Shown here piece by piece: positions 7,395 to 15,099 of a stretch of 64,000 bases of DNA (within the stretch, counting starts at the first letter, position 1; the number at the start of each line of letters is the position of its first letter). The notes beneath the pieces are model-generated. The model worked only from the letters and a program-made list of their open reading frames with translations. It ran no database searches and had not been told where the DNA came from. Location: positions 657,501-721,500 of the forward strand of contig NZ_CP109446.1 in NCBI RefSeq assembly GCF_036227265.1, read 5' to 3'. Origin of the DNA: Streptomyces sp. NBC_01476. Its GTDB lineage: Bacteria; Actinomycetota; Actinomycetes; Streptomycetales; Streptomycetaceae. Position numbers and translations under genes: made by a program.

Positions 7395-9764
7395 ATGAAT
7401 GCTCGGGACCTGCTGAGATCGGTTCGGATGGCGGGTTCCGCCAATGGCCGGCGTGCCGCACGCTCGGCGTGGCGCCGGCAGCGGGCCGACGCGCGGGATC
7501 TCCCCCGGCGCGGCCCGGAGCGTGCCAGGGTGCCGGGGGCCGCGGTGGAGGCCGAGCCGTTGCCCGGCGGCGGGGTCGTCCGCTTCACGCGTTCGGTGCT
7601 GCGGGTGCGGGTGGCGGTCGGCGGCGCGGTCTTCTGCGGCTGGGACGGAGCCGCGCCGGAGCCCTCGTACGCACTGGCCGGCGAGGGTCCGGCGGGCGGG
7701 GCATGTCCCGCGGCGGACACCCGGGCGGTGCTGGAGCCGGACAAGGACGGCTGGCGGGTGGTCTCGGAGCGGGTCACCGTGCTGATCTCCCGGCACGGCG
7801 CGGTGGAGATCCGCACCCCCGGCGGGCTGCTGCTGCGCCGGGAGCTGCCGCCCCGCTGGTGGGACGCCACCGGGCAGCAGGAGGGCGGCGGGGCCCGCTG
7901 GGTGCAGCGCTCGGAGACGCCCGCCGACGCCCGGGTGTACGGGCTCGGCGGCCGGGCGGCGGGGCCGCGGCTGCCCGCGGGCGGCTACCGGCTGTGGAAC
8001 ACCGACCCGGGCGGGTCCTTCGCGCCGGGCGACGACCCGCTGTACATCACCATGCCGCTGCAGCTGGTGGTCGCGGACGCGGGCTGCCATCTGATCTTCC
8101 ACGACAACACCTGGGACGGCCGGGTGACGCTGCGCGACGGCGAGGAGGGCGCCGGCTCCGGCCATGACCGGCCGGGCGGCTGCGAGGTGCGGATGGACGG
8201 CGGACCGCTGCGGTACTGGGTGATCGCCGGTACGCCCGCCCGGGTGCTGGCCGGCTGGACGGCGCTGACCGGCCGCCCCGCGCTGCCGCCGCGCTGGGCG
8301 CTGGGCCACCACCACTCCCGGTGGGGTTTCGGCAGCGAGCAGGAGGTCCGCCGGGTGGCGGCGGGCTACCGCGAGCGCGGGCTGCCGCTGTCGGTGCTGC
8401 ATCTGGACATCGACCACTTCGACGGCCACCGGGTGTTCACGGTGGACCGCCGGAACTTCCCCGATCTGCCGGGCCTGGCCGCGGAGTTGGCCGGGCAGGG
8501 GGTGCGGCTGGTGTCGATCGTGGACCCGGCGGTCAAGGTGGAACGGGGGCTGGCCGCGTACGACGAGGGCAGCGCCGCGGACGCCTTTGTGCGGGACGCC
8601 CGCGGGGAGCCGGTGCGGGGGGTGGTCTGGCCGGGTGAGGCGGTCTTCCCCGACTTCACCGACCCGCGGACGCGGGCCTGGTGGGGCGGCCTCTACGCGG
8701 AGCGGCTGGCGCAGGGCTTCGCCGGGGTGTGGCACGACATGAACGAACCGGTGTCCTTCGCCCCGTTCGGCGATCCGACGCTGCCGCGGTCCGCCCGCCA
8801 TGTGCTGGACGGCCGCGGCGGGGACCACCGTGAGGCGCACAACGTCTACGGTCTGACGATGGCCCGGGCCGGGTACGAGGGGCTGCGCAGACTGCGGCCG
8901 GAGCAGCGGCCCTTCCTCTTCTCCCGCTCCGGCTGGGCGGGTATGCAGCGGTACGGCGGCAGTTGGTCGGGCGATGTGGCGACCGGCTGGGAGGGGCTGC
9001 GGGCCTCCCTGGCGCTGGTGCTGGGCCTCGGGCTGTGCGGGGTGCCGTACTCGGGTCCTGACGTGGGCGGTTTCACCGGTACGCCGTCGCCCGAGCTGTA
9101 CGTGCGCTGGTTCCAGCTGGGGGCGTATCTGCCGTTCTTCCGGACGCATTCGGCGATCGACGGCGGGCGGCGGGAGCCGTGGGAGTTCGGCGCCGCCGCG
9201 CTCGAACACGCCCGTGCGGCGCTGGTCGAGCGGGTGCGGCTGCTGCCGTATCTGGAGACGCTCTCCCATATCGCCCGTGGTACCGGCGCCCCTTACGTAC
9301 GGCCGCTGTGGTGGAAGTCGCCGGGCGACCGGGCGCTGCGGGAGTGCGCGGACGCGTTCCTGCTCGGCGACGCGCTGCTGGTGGCGCCGGTGCTGGAGCC
9401 GGGGTCGGTGACGCGGGCGGTACGGCTGCCGCGTGGCCGCTGGTACGACACGCTGACAGAGACGGAGTACCGCGGGCGGGGGCAGGTGCTGCTGGACGCG
9501 CCGCTCGACCGTATCCCGGTGCTGGCGAAGGCCGGGTCGATCCTGCCGGTGGCCGGGGCGGACGGCGCGATCGAGCTGGAGGTGTGGGCGCCGCGGCAGG
9601 GCCGTACCGGCAGCGGGGTCGTCTTCGCCGGGGACCCCGAGGGGTGGGGCGCGCCCCGGGTGGAGCGGTTCGTGTCCCGGTGGGTGGACGGCAAGGTGGT
9701 GGTGGAGCGGGACGGTGGCGGGGAGCCCGGCTACCGGGTGCGGGTCCGGGGCGTCGCGCCGTAG
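7395..9764 (+). CDS. GH31 alpha-glucosidase-type glycoside hydrolase
   Basis: A 789-residue retaining alpha-glycosidase. The nucleophile motif is WHDMNEP (Asp448), with SRSGWAGMQRYGGSWSGD about 100 residues later carrying the acid/base Asp. LHLDIDHFDGHRVFTVD is the substrate-binding strand. An N-terminal beta domain precedes the barrel and a C-terminal beta sandwich follows. No signal peptide is evident; the first 45 residues are Arg-rich, so it is probably cytosolic. No clear ribosome binding site precedes the ATG at 7395, and a start further in is possible. The last 34 bases overlap the convergent NUDIX gene. Activity on maltose or isomaltose-type oligosaccharides is the family norm, but the exact substrate cannot be read from the sequence. 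Confidence 0.88.
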   Translation: MNARDLLRSVRMAGSANGRRAARSAWRRQRADARDLPRRGPERARVPGAAVEAEPLPGGGVVRFTRSVLRVRVAVGGAVFCGWDGAAPEPSYALAGEGPAGGACPAADTRAVLEPDKDGWRVVSERVTVLISRHGAVEIRTPGGLLLRRELPPRWWDATGQQEGGGARWVQRSETPADARVYGLGGRAAGPRLPAGGYRLWNTDPGGSFAPGDDPLYITMPLQLVVADAGCHLIFHDNTWDGRVTLRDGEEGAGSGHDRPGGCEVRMDGGPLRYWVIAGTPARVLAGWTALTGRPALPPRWALGHHHSRWGFGSEQEVRRVAAGYRERGLPLSVLHLDIDHFDGHRVFTVDRRNFPDLPGLAAELAGQGVRLVSIVDPAVKVERGLAAYDEGSAADAFVRDARGEPVRGVVWPGEAVFPDFTDPRTRAWWGGLYAERLAQGFAGVWHDMNEPVSFAPFGDPTLPRSARHVLDGRGGDHREAHNVYGLTMARAGYEGLRRLRPEQRPFLFSRSGWAGMQRYGGSWSGDVATGWEGLRASLALVLGLGLCGVPYSGPDVGGFTGTPSPELYVRWFQLGAYLPFFRTHSAIDGGRREPWEFGAAALEHARAALVERVRLLPYLETLSHIARGTGAPYVRPLWWKSPGDRALRECADAFLLGDALLVAPVLEPGSVTRAVRLPRGRWYDTLTETEYRGRGQVLLDAPLDRIPVLAKAGSILPVAGADGAIELEVWAPRQGRTGSGVVFAGDPEGWGAPRVERFVSRWVDGKVVVERDGGGEPGYRVRVRGVAP

Positions 9765-10261
9765 TCGCCGGCGAACCAGCGGCGCACCGCCAGGGTGTGC
9801 AGGTCGAAGCCCAACTCTTCCGGGGCGTGCAGGAGTTGGTGGCCTTCGGTCTCGTCGGTTGCGGCGGACGGCGGGAGTTCGGCGGCGTCGAGGACCGGCA
9901 GCAGCCCGAACAGCAGGAGATAGCCGCCGGCTTCGTCGGTGAGGGCGTCGGCGAGGGTGACATCGGCCGCCGGGGCGACGATGCCGGTCTCCTCGGCGAG
10001 TTCGCGGACGACGGCGTGCTCCCAGCTCTCCCCGAAGTCGATGAAGCCGCCGGGCAGGGCCAGTCGGCCGCGCCGGGGTTCGATGGTGCGCCGGATCACC
10101 ACCAGTGCGGTGCTGCCGGCGGCCCGTACCGGCAGCAGGGCGACGGCGACCGGCAGCGGATTGCGGTACCTGACCGTCCCGCAGGCGGCGCAGGTACGGG
10201 GCCAGCCGGCGTCGGCGGCGAACGGGGTTCCGCAGGCGGAGCAGTGGGAGTCCTTCGGCAC
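9731..10261 (-). CDS. NUDIX hydrolase with N-terminal zinc ribbon
   Basis: A 176-residue pyrophosphohydrolase. An N-terminal zinc ribbon has Cys7/Cys10 (CSAC) and Cys24/Cys27 (CAAC). It is followed by a complete Nudix box GGFIDFGE...RELAEETGI. The arrangement resembles NudC-type NADH pyrophosphatases and ADP-ribose/NDP-sugar hydrolases, though the protein is shorter than classical NudC. It starts with GTG 9 bases after the stop of the PurA-like gene, making it the last gene of the five-gene minus-strand operon. Its 3' end overlaps the GH31 gene by 34 bases. In this context it might act on a nucleotide-like compound made by the operon, but that is inference. Confidence 0.85.
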   Translation of the reverse strand: MPKDSHCSACGTPFAADAGWPRTCAACGTVRYRNPLPVAVALLPVRAAGSTALVVIRRTIEPRRGRLALPGGFIDFGESWEHAVVRELAEETGIVAPAADVTLADALTDEAGGYLLLFGLLPVLDAAELPPSAATDETEGHQLLHAPEELGFDLHTLAVRRWFAGDYGATPRTRTR

Positions 10262-10270
10262 GGGGGGACC

Positions 10271-11548
10271 TTACCCGACGGGGCGCGGGACGGCCGGGCG
10301 CACCGTCTGGCGGGAGGGTCCGCGGGATTCCAGCAGCACGGGGGCGCCGAGCAGCCCGGAGATGGTGTCGCTCCAGCACCGGGGGTCGGGCCCGGGGGTC
10401 TCCCACAGCGCGGGGCGCGCGCCGAGCAGTTCCGCGGTGAGCTCGGCCTGACGGGCGAGGTCCCCGGGCGGCCCTGCGGGCAACCGCTCCACCAGCCGGC
10501 CGTCGATGCCGTACGCGCGGCAGATCCGCAAGCGACGGCAGCGGCCGGGGGCGTCGAGGTGGGTGACCGCCAGGGCGTCCACGCCCCCGCACACCTCGGC
10601 CGCGTAGGCGTGCGCGACCGCGTCGAAGTGGCCGATCCGGAAGGCGCCCTGCCAGCGGCCGTGGCCGTTGTGCGGTTCCGGCAGCAGTGGCCGCAGTCCT
10701 GGGTCCTCGGTGACCAGCGGTCCCGGGCCGTGCCGGGTGGTGTAGGTGCGGACGACGCCGAGGCGGCGGGCGCCCGCGGTGTCACCGGCCTCGGCGAGCA
10801 GCGTCTCGGCGTTGGCGAAGGTGGTGGTGGACCAGGTGGTGTACGGGTGGAAGCCGTGCCATTCGTCGAGCAGGACGCCCTGGGCGCCTTCGAAGACCAG
10901 CGGGCCCCGGCGGACGAGGGCGCGCAGTGCGTCCTCGTCGGTGAGGGTGACGGCCTGTGCGAAAGCGGTGCAGACGTCGGCGAACGCCTCGATCGGCGGT
11001 GCGGGCAGCGGGCCCAGTTCGTCAGTGAGGCGGTCCCGCAGCAGCCGCAGCCGGCGCAGCAGCCGGGGCCGGGAGGAGCAGTCACCCGCGGTCGGCGCGT
11101 CGTCGGGGTGGGCGAGGGCGTAGGCGGTGGTCTCACCGACGCCCATTCCGCACGAGCCGTGCCGGGCGCTGCCGCGGGACTGCTCGCGCAGGCGGTTGGC
11201 GGCGGCGTGGTAGGGGGTGGTGAGCGGTGCCCGCCGGTCGGTGCTCAGCAGGGCGTACGGGGCGGGTACGCCGAGCGCGCTGAGGTGGTCGGCTTCGGCG
11301 GTGAGGGCCAGGGGGTCCACCGACATGAAGCGGGACAGGTGGGTGGGGGTGCCGTGGAGGGTGCCGGCGCCGAACTGCGCGAAGGTGTGGTGGAGGCCGG
11401 CCGGAGTGACGACGTTGTGGGCGGCCTGGGCACCGCCGTTGAAGCGGATCACAGCGGGGACCGGACGGTCGGCGGTGGCGCAGAGGTGGCTTACGGTGGC
11501 GCCTTTGCCGGCGTCGCCGAAGCCGAAGTCCACCACGAGCGTGTGCAC
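10271..11548 (-). CDS. Divergent adenylosuccinate synthetase-family enzyme (PurA-like)
   Basis: A 425-residue PurA-fold protein. Recognisable PurA landmarks: N-terminal DFGFGDAGKG (PurA QWGDEGKG) with the catalytic Asp (residue 12), GGAQAAHNVV with His44 (PurA GHTVV), FEGAQGVLLDEWHG with a downstream TTWSTTT, YTTRHGPGPL, and AVTHLDAPGR. The effector and IMP loop regions differ strongly, for example GMGVGETTAYAL where PurA has GRGIGPAY. It is thus likely a paralogue acting on a different acceptor, using GTP and aspartate or another amino donor, rather than housekeeping purA. The GTG at 11548 is chosen for AAGGAG 6 bases upstream. Frames extending to 11950 only read through the VWA gene. It lies fourth in the NUDIX/J-kinase/VWA operon. 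Confidence 0.82.
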   Translation of the reverse strand: MHTLVVDFGFGDAGKGATVSHLCATADRPVPAVIRFNGGAQAAHNVVTPAGLHHTFAQFGAGTLHGTPTHLSRFMSVDPLALTAEADHLSALGVPAPYALLSTDRRAPLTTPYHAAANRLREQSRGSARHGSCGMGVGETTAYALAHPDDAPTAGDCSSRPRLLRRLRLLRDRLTDELGPLPAPPIEAFADVCTAFAQAVTLTDEDALRALVRRGPLVFEGAQGVLLDEWHGFHPYTTWSTTTFANAETLLAEAGDTAGARRLGVVRTYTTRHGPGPLVTEDPGLRPLLPEPHNGHGRWQGAFRIGHFDAVAHAYAAEVCGGVDALAVTHLDAPGRCRRLRICRAYGIDGRLVERLPAGPPGDLARQAELTAELLGARPALWETPGPDPRCWSDTISGLLGAPVLLESRGPSRQTVRPAVPRPVG

Positions 11549-11639
11549 AGGTACTCCTTGCCTGGGGCTGCTGCTGTATGGCTGCCGGTGCGCCGCCCGC
11601 CCGCCCGCGCGGCGGACCGGCGCGGGCTGGCGCCGCGGA

Positions 11640-12545
11640 TCACTCCAGTGCGCGGGCGACCGAGTCCACCACGGTGGAGCCGATGTCCTCCAGGTCGGCG
11701 AGCCCTGCCGCCAGGTCGATGGCCTCTTCGCCGAGGCCCACGGTGAGGGCGATGGTTTCGCAGACGGCGTCGAGGTTGTCGAGTTCGATGACGTTCTGGC
11801 CCAGCAGCTTGCGCCACAAGGCGAGCACTTCGGGGTTCCCGGCGTAGGAGGCGCCGGCCGGGAGGATGTAGAAGACGTGGAACTTCCGCTGGAGTTCGGC
11901 GAGGATCTCCGGCAGCGGTATGTCGCGGGAGATCGACTCGCCCAGCACATCGCGGACTTCGCGGGACTTGACCTTGCCGTAGGGCATCTCGTCGCCGATG
12001 ACGAAGAGGTATCCGCGGCGGCCGCGCTTCTCGTAGCAGTCGAGGGCGGTGTGCCGGGCCATCGCGTAGAGCGCGAGTTCGTAGGACTCGGTCATCTGGC
12101 CGCCGCCGCCCCCTTCCAGCAGGATGTTGCCGAGGTGGTCGTCCATCCGGTTGTCCGACTCGAACTGGCCCAGCTGCAGCGGCACACGGTCGCAGGTGGC
12201 GTCGCCGACGGCGCCGAAGAGGATCTGCGGGTGCTCGGTGTAGCCCTTGCGCAGCAACAGGCCGAAGAGATCGGGGAGTTTGGTCTGCAGGACCCGCGGG
12301 ACGCCGCCCATGGAGCCGGTGACGTCGAAGAGCACCGAGATCGCGAGCGAGGTGGGGTGCTCGGCGGAGTCGCGGCTCTCCCGGACGGTGAGGCCGTACG
12401 GGTCGAGCGTCTGGTGGGCGCGCCAGCTGCTGCGGGGCGCCGAGCGGGTGACGTGGTCGCTGTAGGCGAAGGCGTCGGTGCCGGAGGCGGCTCGGTAGCG
12501 CGCGGCGGCGTCGTAGACGTTGGTGGACCAGCTTCCGCTTCCCAT
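11640..12545 (-). CDS. VWA-domain protein with MIDAS motif
   Basis: A 301-residue soluble von Willebrand A protein. The metal-ion-dependent adhesion site is FDVTGSMGG (Asp74, Thr76, Ser78), with a downstream GDAT (Asp115) and GGGGGQMTESYELAL supplying the remaining ligands. No signal peptide or membrane helix is seen, so it should be a cytosolic protein-interaction module like those in ter and MoxR-type systems. ATG at 12545; a 48-base gap separates it from the upstream J-kinase gene and a 91-base gap from the PurA-like gene downstream. VWA proteins of this type usually assemble with a kinase-like or ATPase partner, which fits the adjacent gene. Its target is unknown. Confidence 0.85.
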   Translation of the reverse strand: MGSGSWSTNVYDAAARYRAASGTDAFAYSDHVTRSAPRSSWRAHQTLDPYGLTVRESRDSAEHPTSLAISVLFDVTGSMGGVPRVLQTKLPDLFGLLLRKGYTEHPQILFGAVGDATCDRVPLQLGQFESDNRMDDHLGNILLEGGGGGQMTESYELALYAMARHTALDCYEKRGRRGYLFVIGDEMPYGKVKSREVRDVLGESISRDIPLPEILAELQRKFHVFYILPAGASYAGNPEVLALWRKLLGQNVIELDNLDAVCETIALTVGLGEEAIDLAAGLADLEDIGSTVVDSVARALE

Positions 12546-12593
12546 GGTGATTCCCCCTGGGTGGTGGTGTGTTGGGTGGTGGGTGATGGTGTG

Positions 12594-13619
12594 TCAGACG
12601 GCCGGTGCGGTCGGCATGGTGAACGGGCGGAAGGTGCGCCGTCCGTAGAGCCGGTCGAGCACGGCGTCGAGTTCGGCGAGGAGCCGCCAGGCGTCCTGCG
12701 GGCGGGCGCCGGGGCGGGGCAGGGTGCAGCCGCGTACGAACGCCCGTAGCGGCGGCGGTGCCTGATCGCCCATCAGCTGCCGCATGCACAGGGCGGCGAG
12801 GTGGATGTCGGTGGCGGCCGTGGCGGGGCCGCGGTCGTGGACTTCCGGCGGGTAGCTGTCGCGGTGCCGGTCGACGAGGACGGGCAGGTGGGTGCCGGTG
12901 GCGGTCGCGTAGCACCAGTCGAGGAGGACCAGGCCGTGCAACTCGGGGTGGATGAGGACGTGTTCGGGGAAGACCGCGCCGTGCACCAGGCAGGCCCGGT
13001 GGATCCAGCCGAGGGCGGCCAGCAGGCGGCGCCACATCCAGGCGGCGTCCCGCGGGTCGAGCCCTCCGGGGTGTGCGGCGGCTACCTGGGCGAGGGTGTG
13101 GAAGCCGGCGAGCGGTGCGAGCACGTTGATCACGCGTTCGGTGCCGTCCGCGGAGCGGTCCCGGAAGCTTTCGAGCAGGGTCGGCGCGTAGGCGCGGTGG
13201 CGCGGTTCGCCGACGGTGCCGAGGCGGGTGAGGACGGCCGCTTCGTGGGACATCAGGTCGTTGTCGCGGGGCCGCAGCGGGATCTTGAGTACGGCTTCGC
13301 GGTGCTCGCCGGCACGCCGGTGGTGGGCGGTGCGCAGTTCGGCGAGGTCACCGGTGGCGATGGCGGGACCGAGCACGTACGAGTGGTGCGGCGAGGTGAG
13401 GACCGGAAGGTCGGCGGACCGGGCCTGCCAGGCGGCACTCAGCCGGGCGAAGGCCGCGGTGGCCTGGTCGGTGCGGCCGGGCGGCGCGGTGTCGGGGTGG
13501 AGCAGGCGGGCCAGGCGCCGGTAGTGCCGGGCGGCGGCGTCCGCGTCGGCCGGGAAGCCGGCCGGAAGGGCGGCGAGCGCGTCGTCGAAGGTGCGGATCG
13601 GCTCACGGACGGCCGTCAT
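12594..13619 (-). CDS. J-domain / kinase-like fusion protein (catalytic Asp missing)
   Basis: A 341-residue protein. Residues about 25-68 look like the core of a DnaJ J-domain: a helix ending in RRLARLL, then HPD at 41-43, then a helix ATAAFARLSAAW. The rest has a protein-kinase-like fold. AVLKIP carries Lys112, the Glu of helix C is near 126, and the catalytic loop reads VHGAVFPEHVL where the usual HGD/HRD Asp is Ala (215). The metal-binding position is LLDW (Asp234) in place of DFG. It may be a pseudokinase or use unusual chemistry. The ATG at 13619 overlaps the upstream NUDIX stop (ATGA), so translation is coupled. The longer frame to 13811 runs inside that gene and is rejected. Confidence 0.82.
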   Translation of the reverse strand: MTAVREPIRTFDDALAALPAGFPADADAAARHYRRLARLLHPDTAPPGRTDQATAAFARLSAAWQARSADLPVLTSPHHSYVLGPAIATGDLAELRTAHHRRAGEHREAVLKIPLRPRDNDLMSHEAAVLTRLGTVGEPRHRAYAPTLLESFRDRSADGTERVINVLAPLAGFHTLAQVAAAHPGGLDPRDAAWMWRRLLAALGWIHRACLVHGAVFPEHVLIHPELHGLVLLDWCYATATGTHLPVLVDRHRDSYPPEVHDRGPATAATDIHLAALCMRQLMGDQAPPPLRAFVRGCTLPRPGARPQDAWRLLAELDAVLDRLYGRRTFRPFTMPTAPAV

Positions 13620-14548
13620 CGTATGGTCGCCTCCCGGTCCGGACGCAGCAGGGCGGGGTGCAGCAAGGTGGCGTCGCCGGCCCGGTAGAGCTTGGCCCGC
13701 GGGCCGCCGCGGCTGCCCTGGCGGGCGTCGGTCGCCCCGGTGGACTCCACGAAGCCGGGGACGGAGAGCACTTTGCGGTGGAAGTTGCCGGCGTGCAGCG
13801 ACGCGCCCCACACCGTCTCGTAGACCGACCGGAGTTCGCCGATGGTGAAGGTCTCGGCGAGGAAGGCGGTGGCCAGCGGGGTGTACTCGATCTTGGCGCG
13901 GGCGCGTTCCAGACCGTCGGCGAGGATGTCGAGGTGGTCGAAGGCCAGCTGGATCGCGCCGGGCGGGAAGGGGTCAGGCCGGCGGCCGGGTCCACCCCCG
14001 TAGGTCCCGGGCCGCCGACCCTGCTCGAAGGGACGCGGAGCCGGTCTTTCCGGTTGCCCGGTGGAGGACATCGCTTCCAGCGGGACCCAGGCCGCGCCGG
14101 CGGCGTCGCTGCCCGCCTCGGCGTCGGGCAGGCCCGGGGCGAAGGCGAGGTAGGCGACGGAGACGACGTGCATGCGCGGGTCGCGGTCCGGACGTCCGTA
14201 GGAGCCGAGCTGCTCGAGGTGGACCCGGCCGAGCGCGGACGCGTCCAGGCCGGTCTCCTCGGCGAGTTCGCGGGCCGCGGCTTCGTCCAGCGATTCACGG
14301 CCGGCCCGGACGAATCCGCCGGGCAGCGCCCAGGCACCGTCGAAAGGCGGTCCACCGCGCCGGACGGCCAGCACATGCAGCCGGTCGTCCCGCAGGGTCA
14401 GCGCGACCACGTCGACGGTGACGGCGATGGGGTCGAAGGCGCGCGGGTCGTAGCCGGCGAGGAACTCCCGCTCGCGCTCTGCCGCGTCCGCCCTGTCCAC
14501 TCCGTCCGCCCTGTGCATGGCGCCCACCCGGTCCTCTCCGTCGCCCAT
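13616..14548 (-). CDS. NUDIX-domain transcriptional regulator (NrtR-like, C-terminal winged helix)
   Basis: 310 residues. After a short acidic leader, FDPIAVTVDVVALTL begins a NUDIX domain with box GGFVRAGRESL...RELAEETGL. The gap between the first Gly and Glu is one residue longer than the canonical G-x5-E, which may weaken hydrolysis. After a Pro/Gly-rich insert of about 35 residues, the C-terminal part (ILADGLERARAKIEYTPLAT, FTIGELRSVYETVWG, GNFHRKVLSV) is the winged-helix region seen in NrtR-type NAD/ADP-ribose-responsive repressors. First gene of the five-gene operon, overlapping the next by 4 bases. The palindromic and direct-repeat DNA at 14589-14618 just upstream is a likely autoregulatory site. 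The ligand is not known. Confidence 0.85.
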   Translation of the reverse strand: MGDGEDRVGAMHRADGVDRADAAEREREFLAGYDPRAFDPIAVTVDVVALTLRDDRLHVLAVRRGGPPFDGAWALPGGFVRAGRESLDEAAARELAEETGLDASALGRVHLEQLGSYGRPDRDPRMHVVSVAYLAFAPGLPDAEAGSDAAGAAWVPLEAMSSTGQPERPAPRPFEQGRRPGTYGGGPGRRPDPFPPGAIQLAFDHLDILADGLERARAKIEYTPLATAFLAETFTIGELRSVYETVWGASLHAGNFHRKVLSVPGFVESTGATDARQGSRGGPRAKLYRAGDATLLHPALLRPDREATIR

Positions 14549-14588
14549 GTCCGCGGCAGCCGCCGCGGGTTGAGCCCGCTCACGTTGA

Positions 14589-14618
14589 TCTCAATATGAG
14601 TCTTTCTCAAGACGAGAA
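14589..14618. promoter_or_regulatory. Candidate operator of the NUDIX regulator (direct repeats and palindromes)
   Basis: TCTCAATATGAG (14589-14600) and TCTCAAGACGAG (14605-14616) are direct repeats of TCTCAA-N3-GAG at a 16-base period. The first contains the palindrome CTCA-ATA-TGAG. The second lies within TTCTC-AAGAC-GAGAA (14604-14618), and GTCTT-TCTC-AAGAC (14600-14613) is a third dyad. It is AT-richer than its surroundings and lies between the divergent starts at 14548 (-) and 14671 (+). Confidence 0.5.
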
Positions 14619-14670
14619 CAACGTAACACGGACCCCTGACAACGTCCAGGGGCAGCGCTACGGTGCGGTG

Positions 14671-15078
14671 ATGACGAAGCAGACCTTCAGCACCTTCGAG
14701 GAGTTCTGGCCGTATTACGTGGCGATGCACTCGAAGGCGGCCACCCGCTGGGTGCACCTGGCAGGCACCCTCACCGGGCTCGCTGTCACCGGCTACGGGC
14801 TGGCACGGGGCCGCGGGAGGTACGCCGCCGCGCTGCCGCTGATCGGCTACGGGACGGCCTGGCCTGCGCACTTCCTGATCGAGAAGAACAATCCGGCGAC
14901 CTTCGGGCACCCGGCGTGGTCGCTGCGCGGCGACGTCAAGATGATCACGACCATGCTGGCCGGCCGGGACGCAGAACTGGCCGAGACGGCCGCCAAGTGG
15001 CTCGCCGGGCAGGGCAGCGGCCACGACGAAGGCACCGGCGGCCTCGCGGACGGCCCGGCGGACGGCTCCCGGCGGTGA
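14671..15078 (+). CDS. DUF962 / Mpo1-like small membrane protein
   Basis: 135 residues beginning MTKQTFSTFEEF. Two hydrophobic segments follow (about 33-49 and 55-71), then EKNNPATFGHPAWSLRGD. The His in the N-terminal HSKAATRWVH stretch and the NPATFGHPAWS signature are typical of the DUF962/YGL010w family. Its yeast member Mpo1 is an Fe(II) dioxygenase of 2-hydroxy fatty acids in the membrane. The C-terminal 25 residues are Gly/Asp-rich and likely disordered. The ATG at 14671 is preferred over 14596 because the family motif begins here and the upstream part overlaps the putative operator. Convergent with the conservon. Confidence 0.8.
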   Translation: MTKQTFSTFEEFWPYYVAMHSKAATRWVHLAGTLTGLAVTGYGLARGRGRYAAALPLIGYGTAWPAHFLIEKNNPATFGHPAWSLRGDVKMITTMLAGRDAELAETAAKWLAGQGSGHDEGTGGLADGPADGSRR

Positions 15079-15099
15079 TCAACCACCCTGCGCGCAGGG

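Noticed and set aside
5907..10592. 1561-codon open frame on the minus strand
   Set aside because: It runs antisense through the GH31 gene and parts of three others. The translation is Arg/Pro/Gly-rich with no domain, as expected from high-GC shadow frames.
10271..11548. Phage-type PurZ (2-aminoadenine, Z-genome) enzyme
   Set aside because: The catalytic Asp that PurZ is reported to lack is present. No phage polymerase (DpoZ), MazZ or DatZ gene is nearby.
13620..13811. Longer N-terminus for the J-domain/kinase-like protein
   Set aside because: The extra 64 codons lie inside the NUDIX gene and are Arg/Pro-rich. The ATG at 13619 gives an ATGA overlap and starts just before the J-domain.
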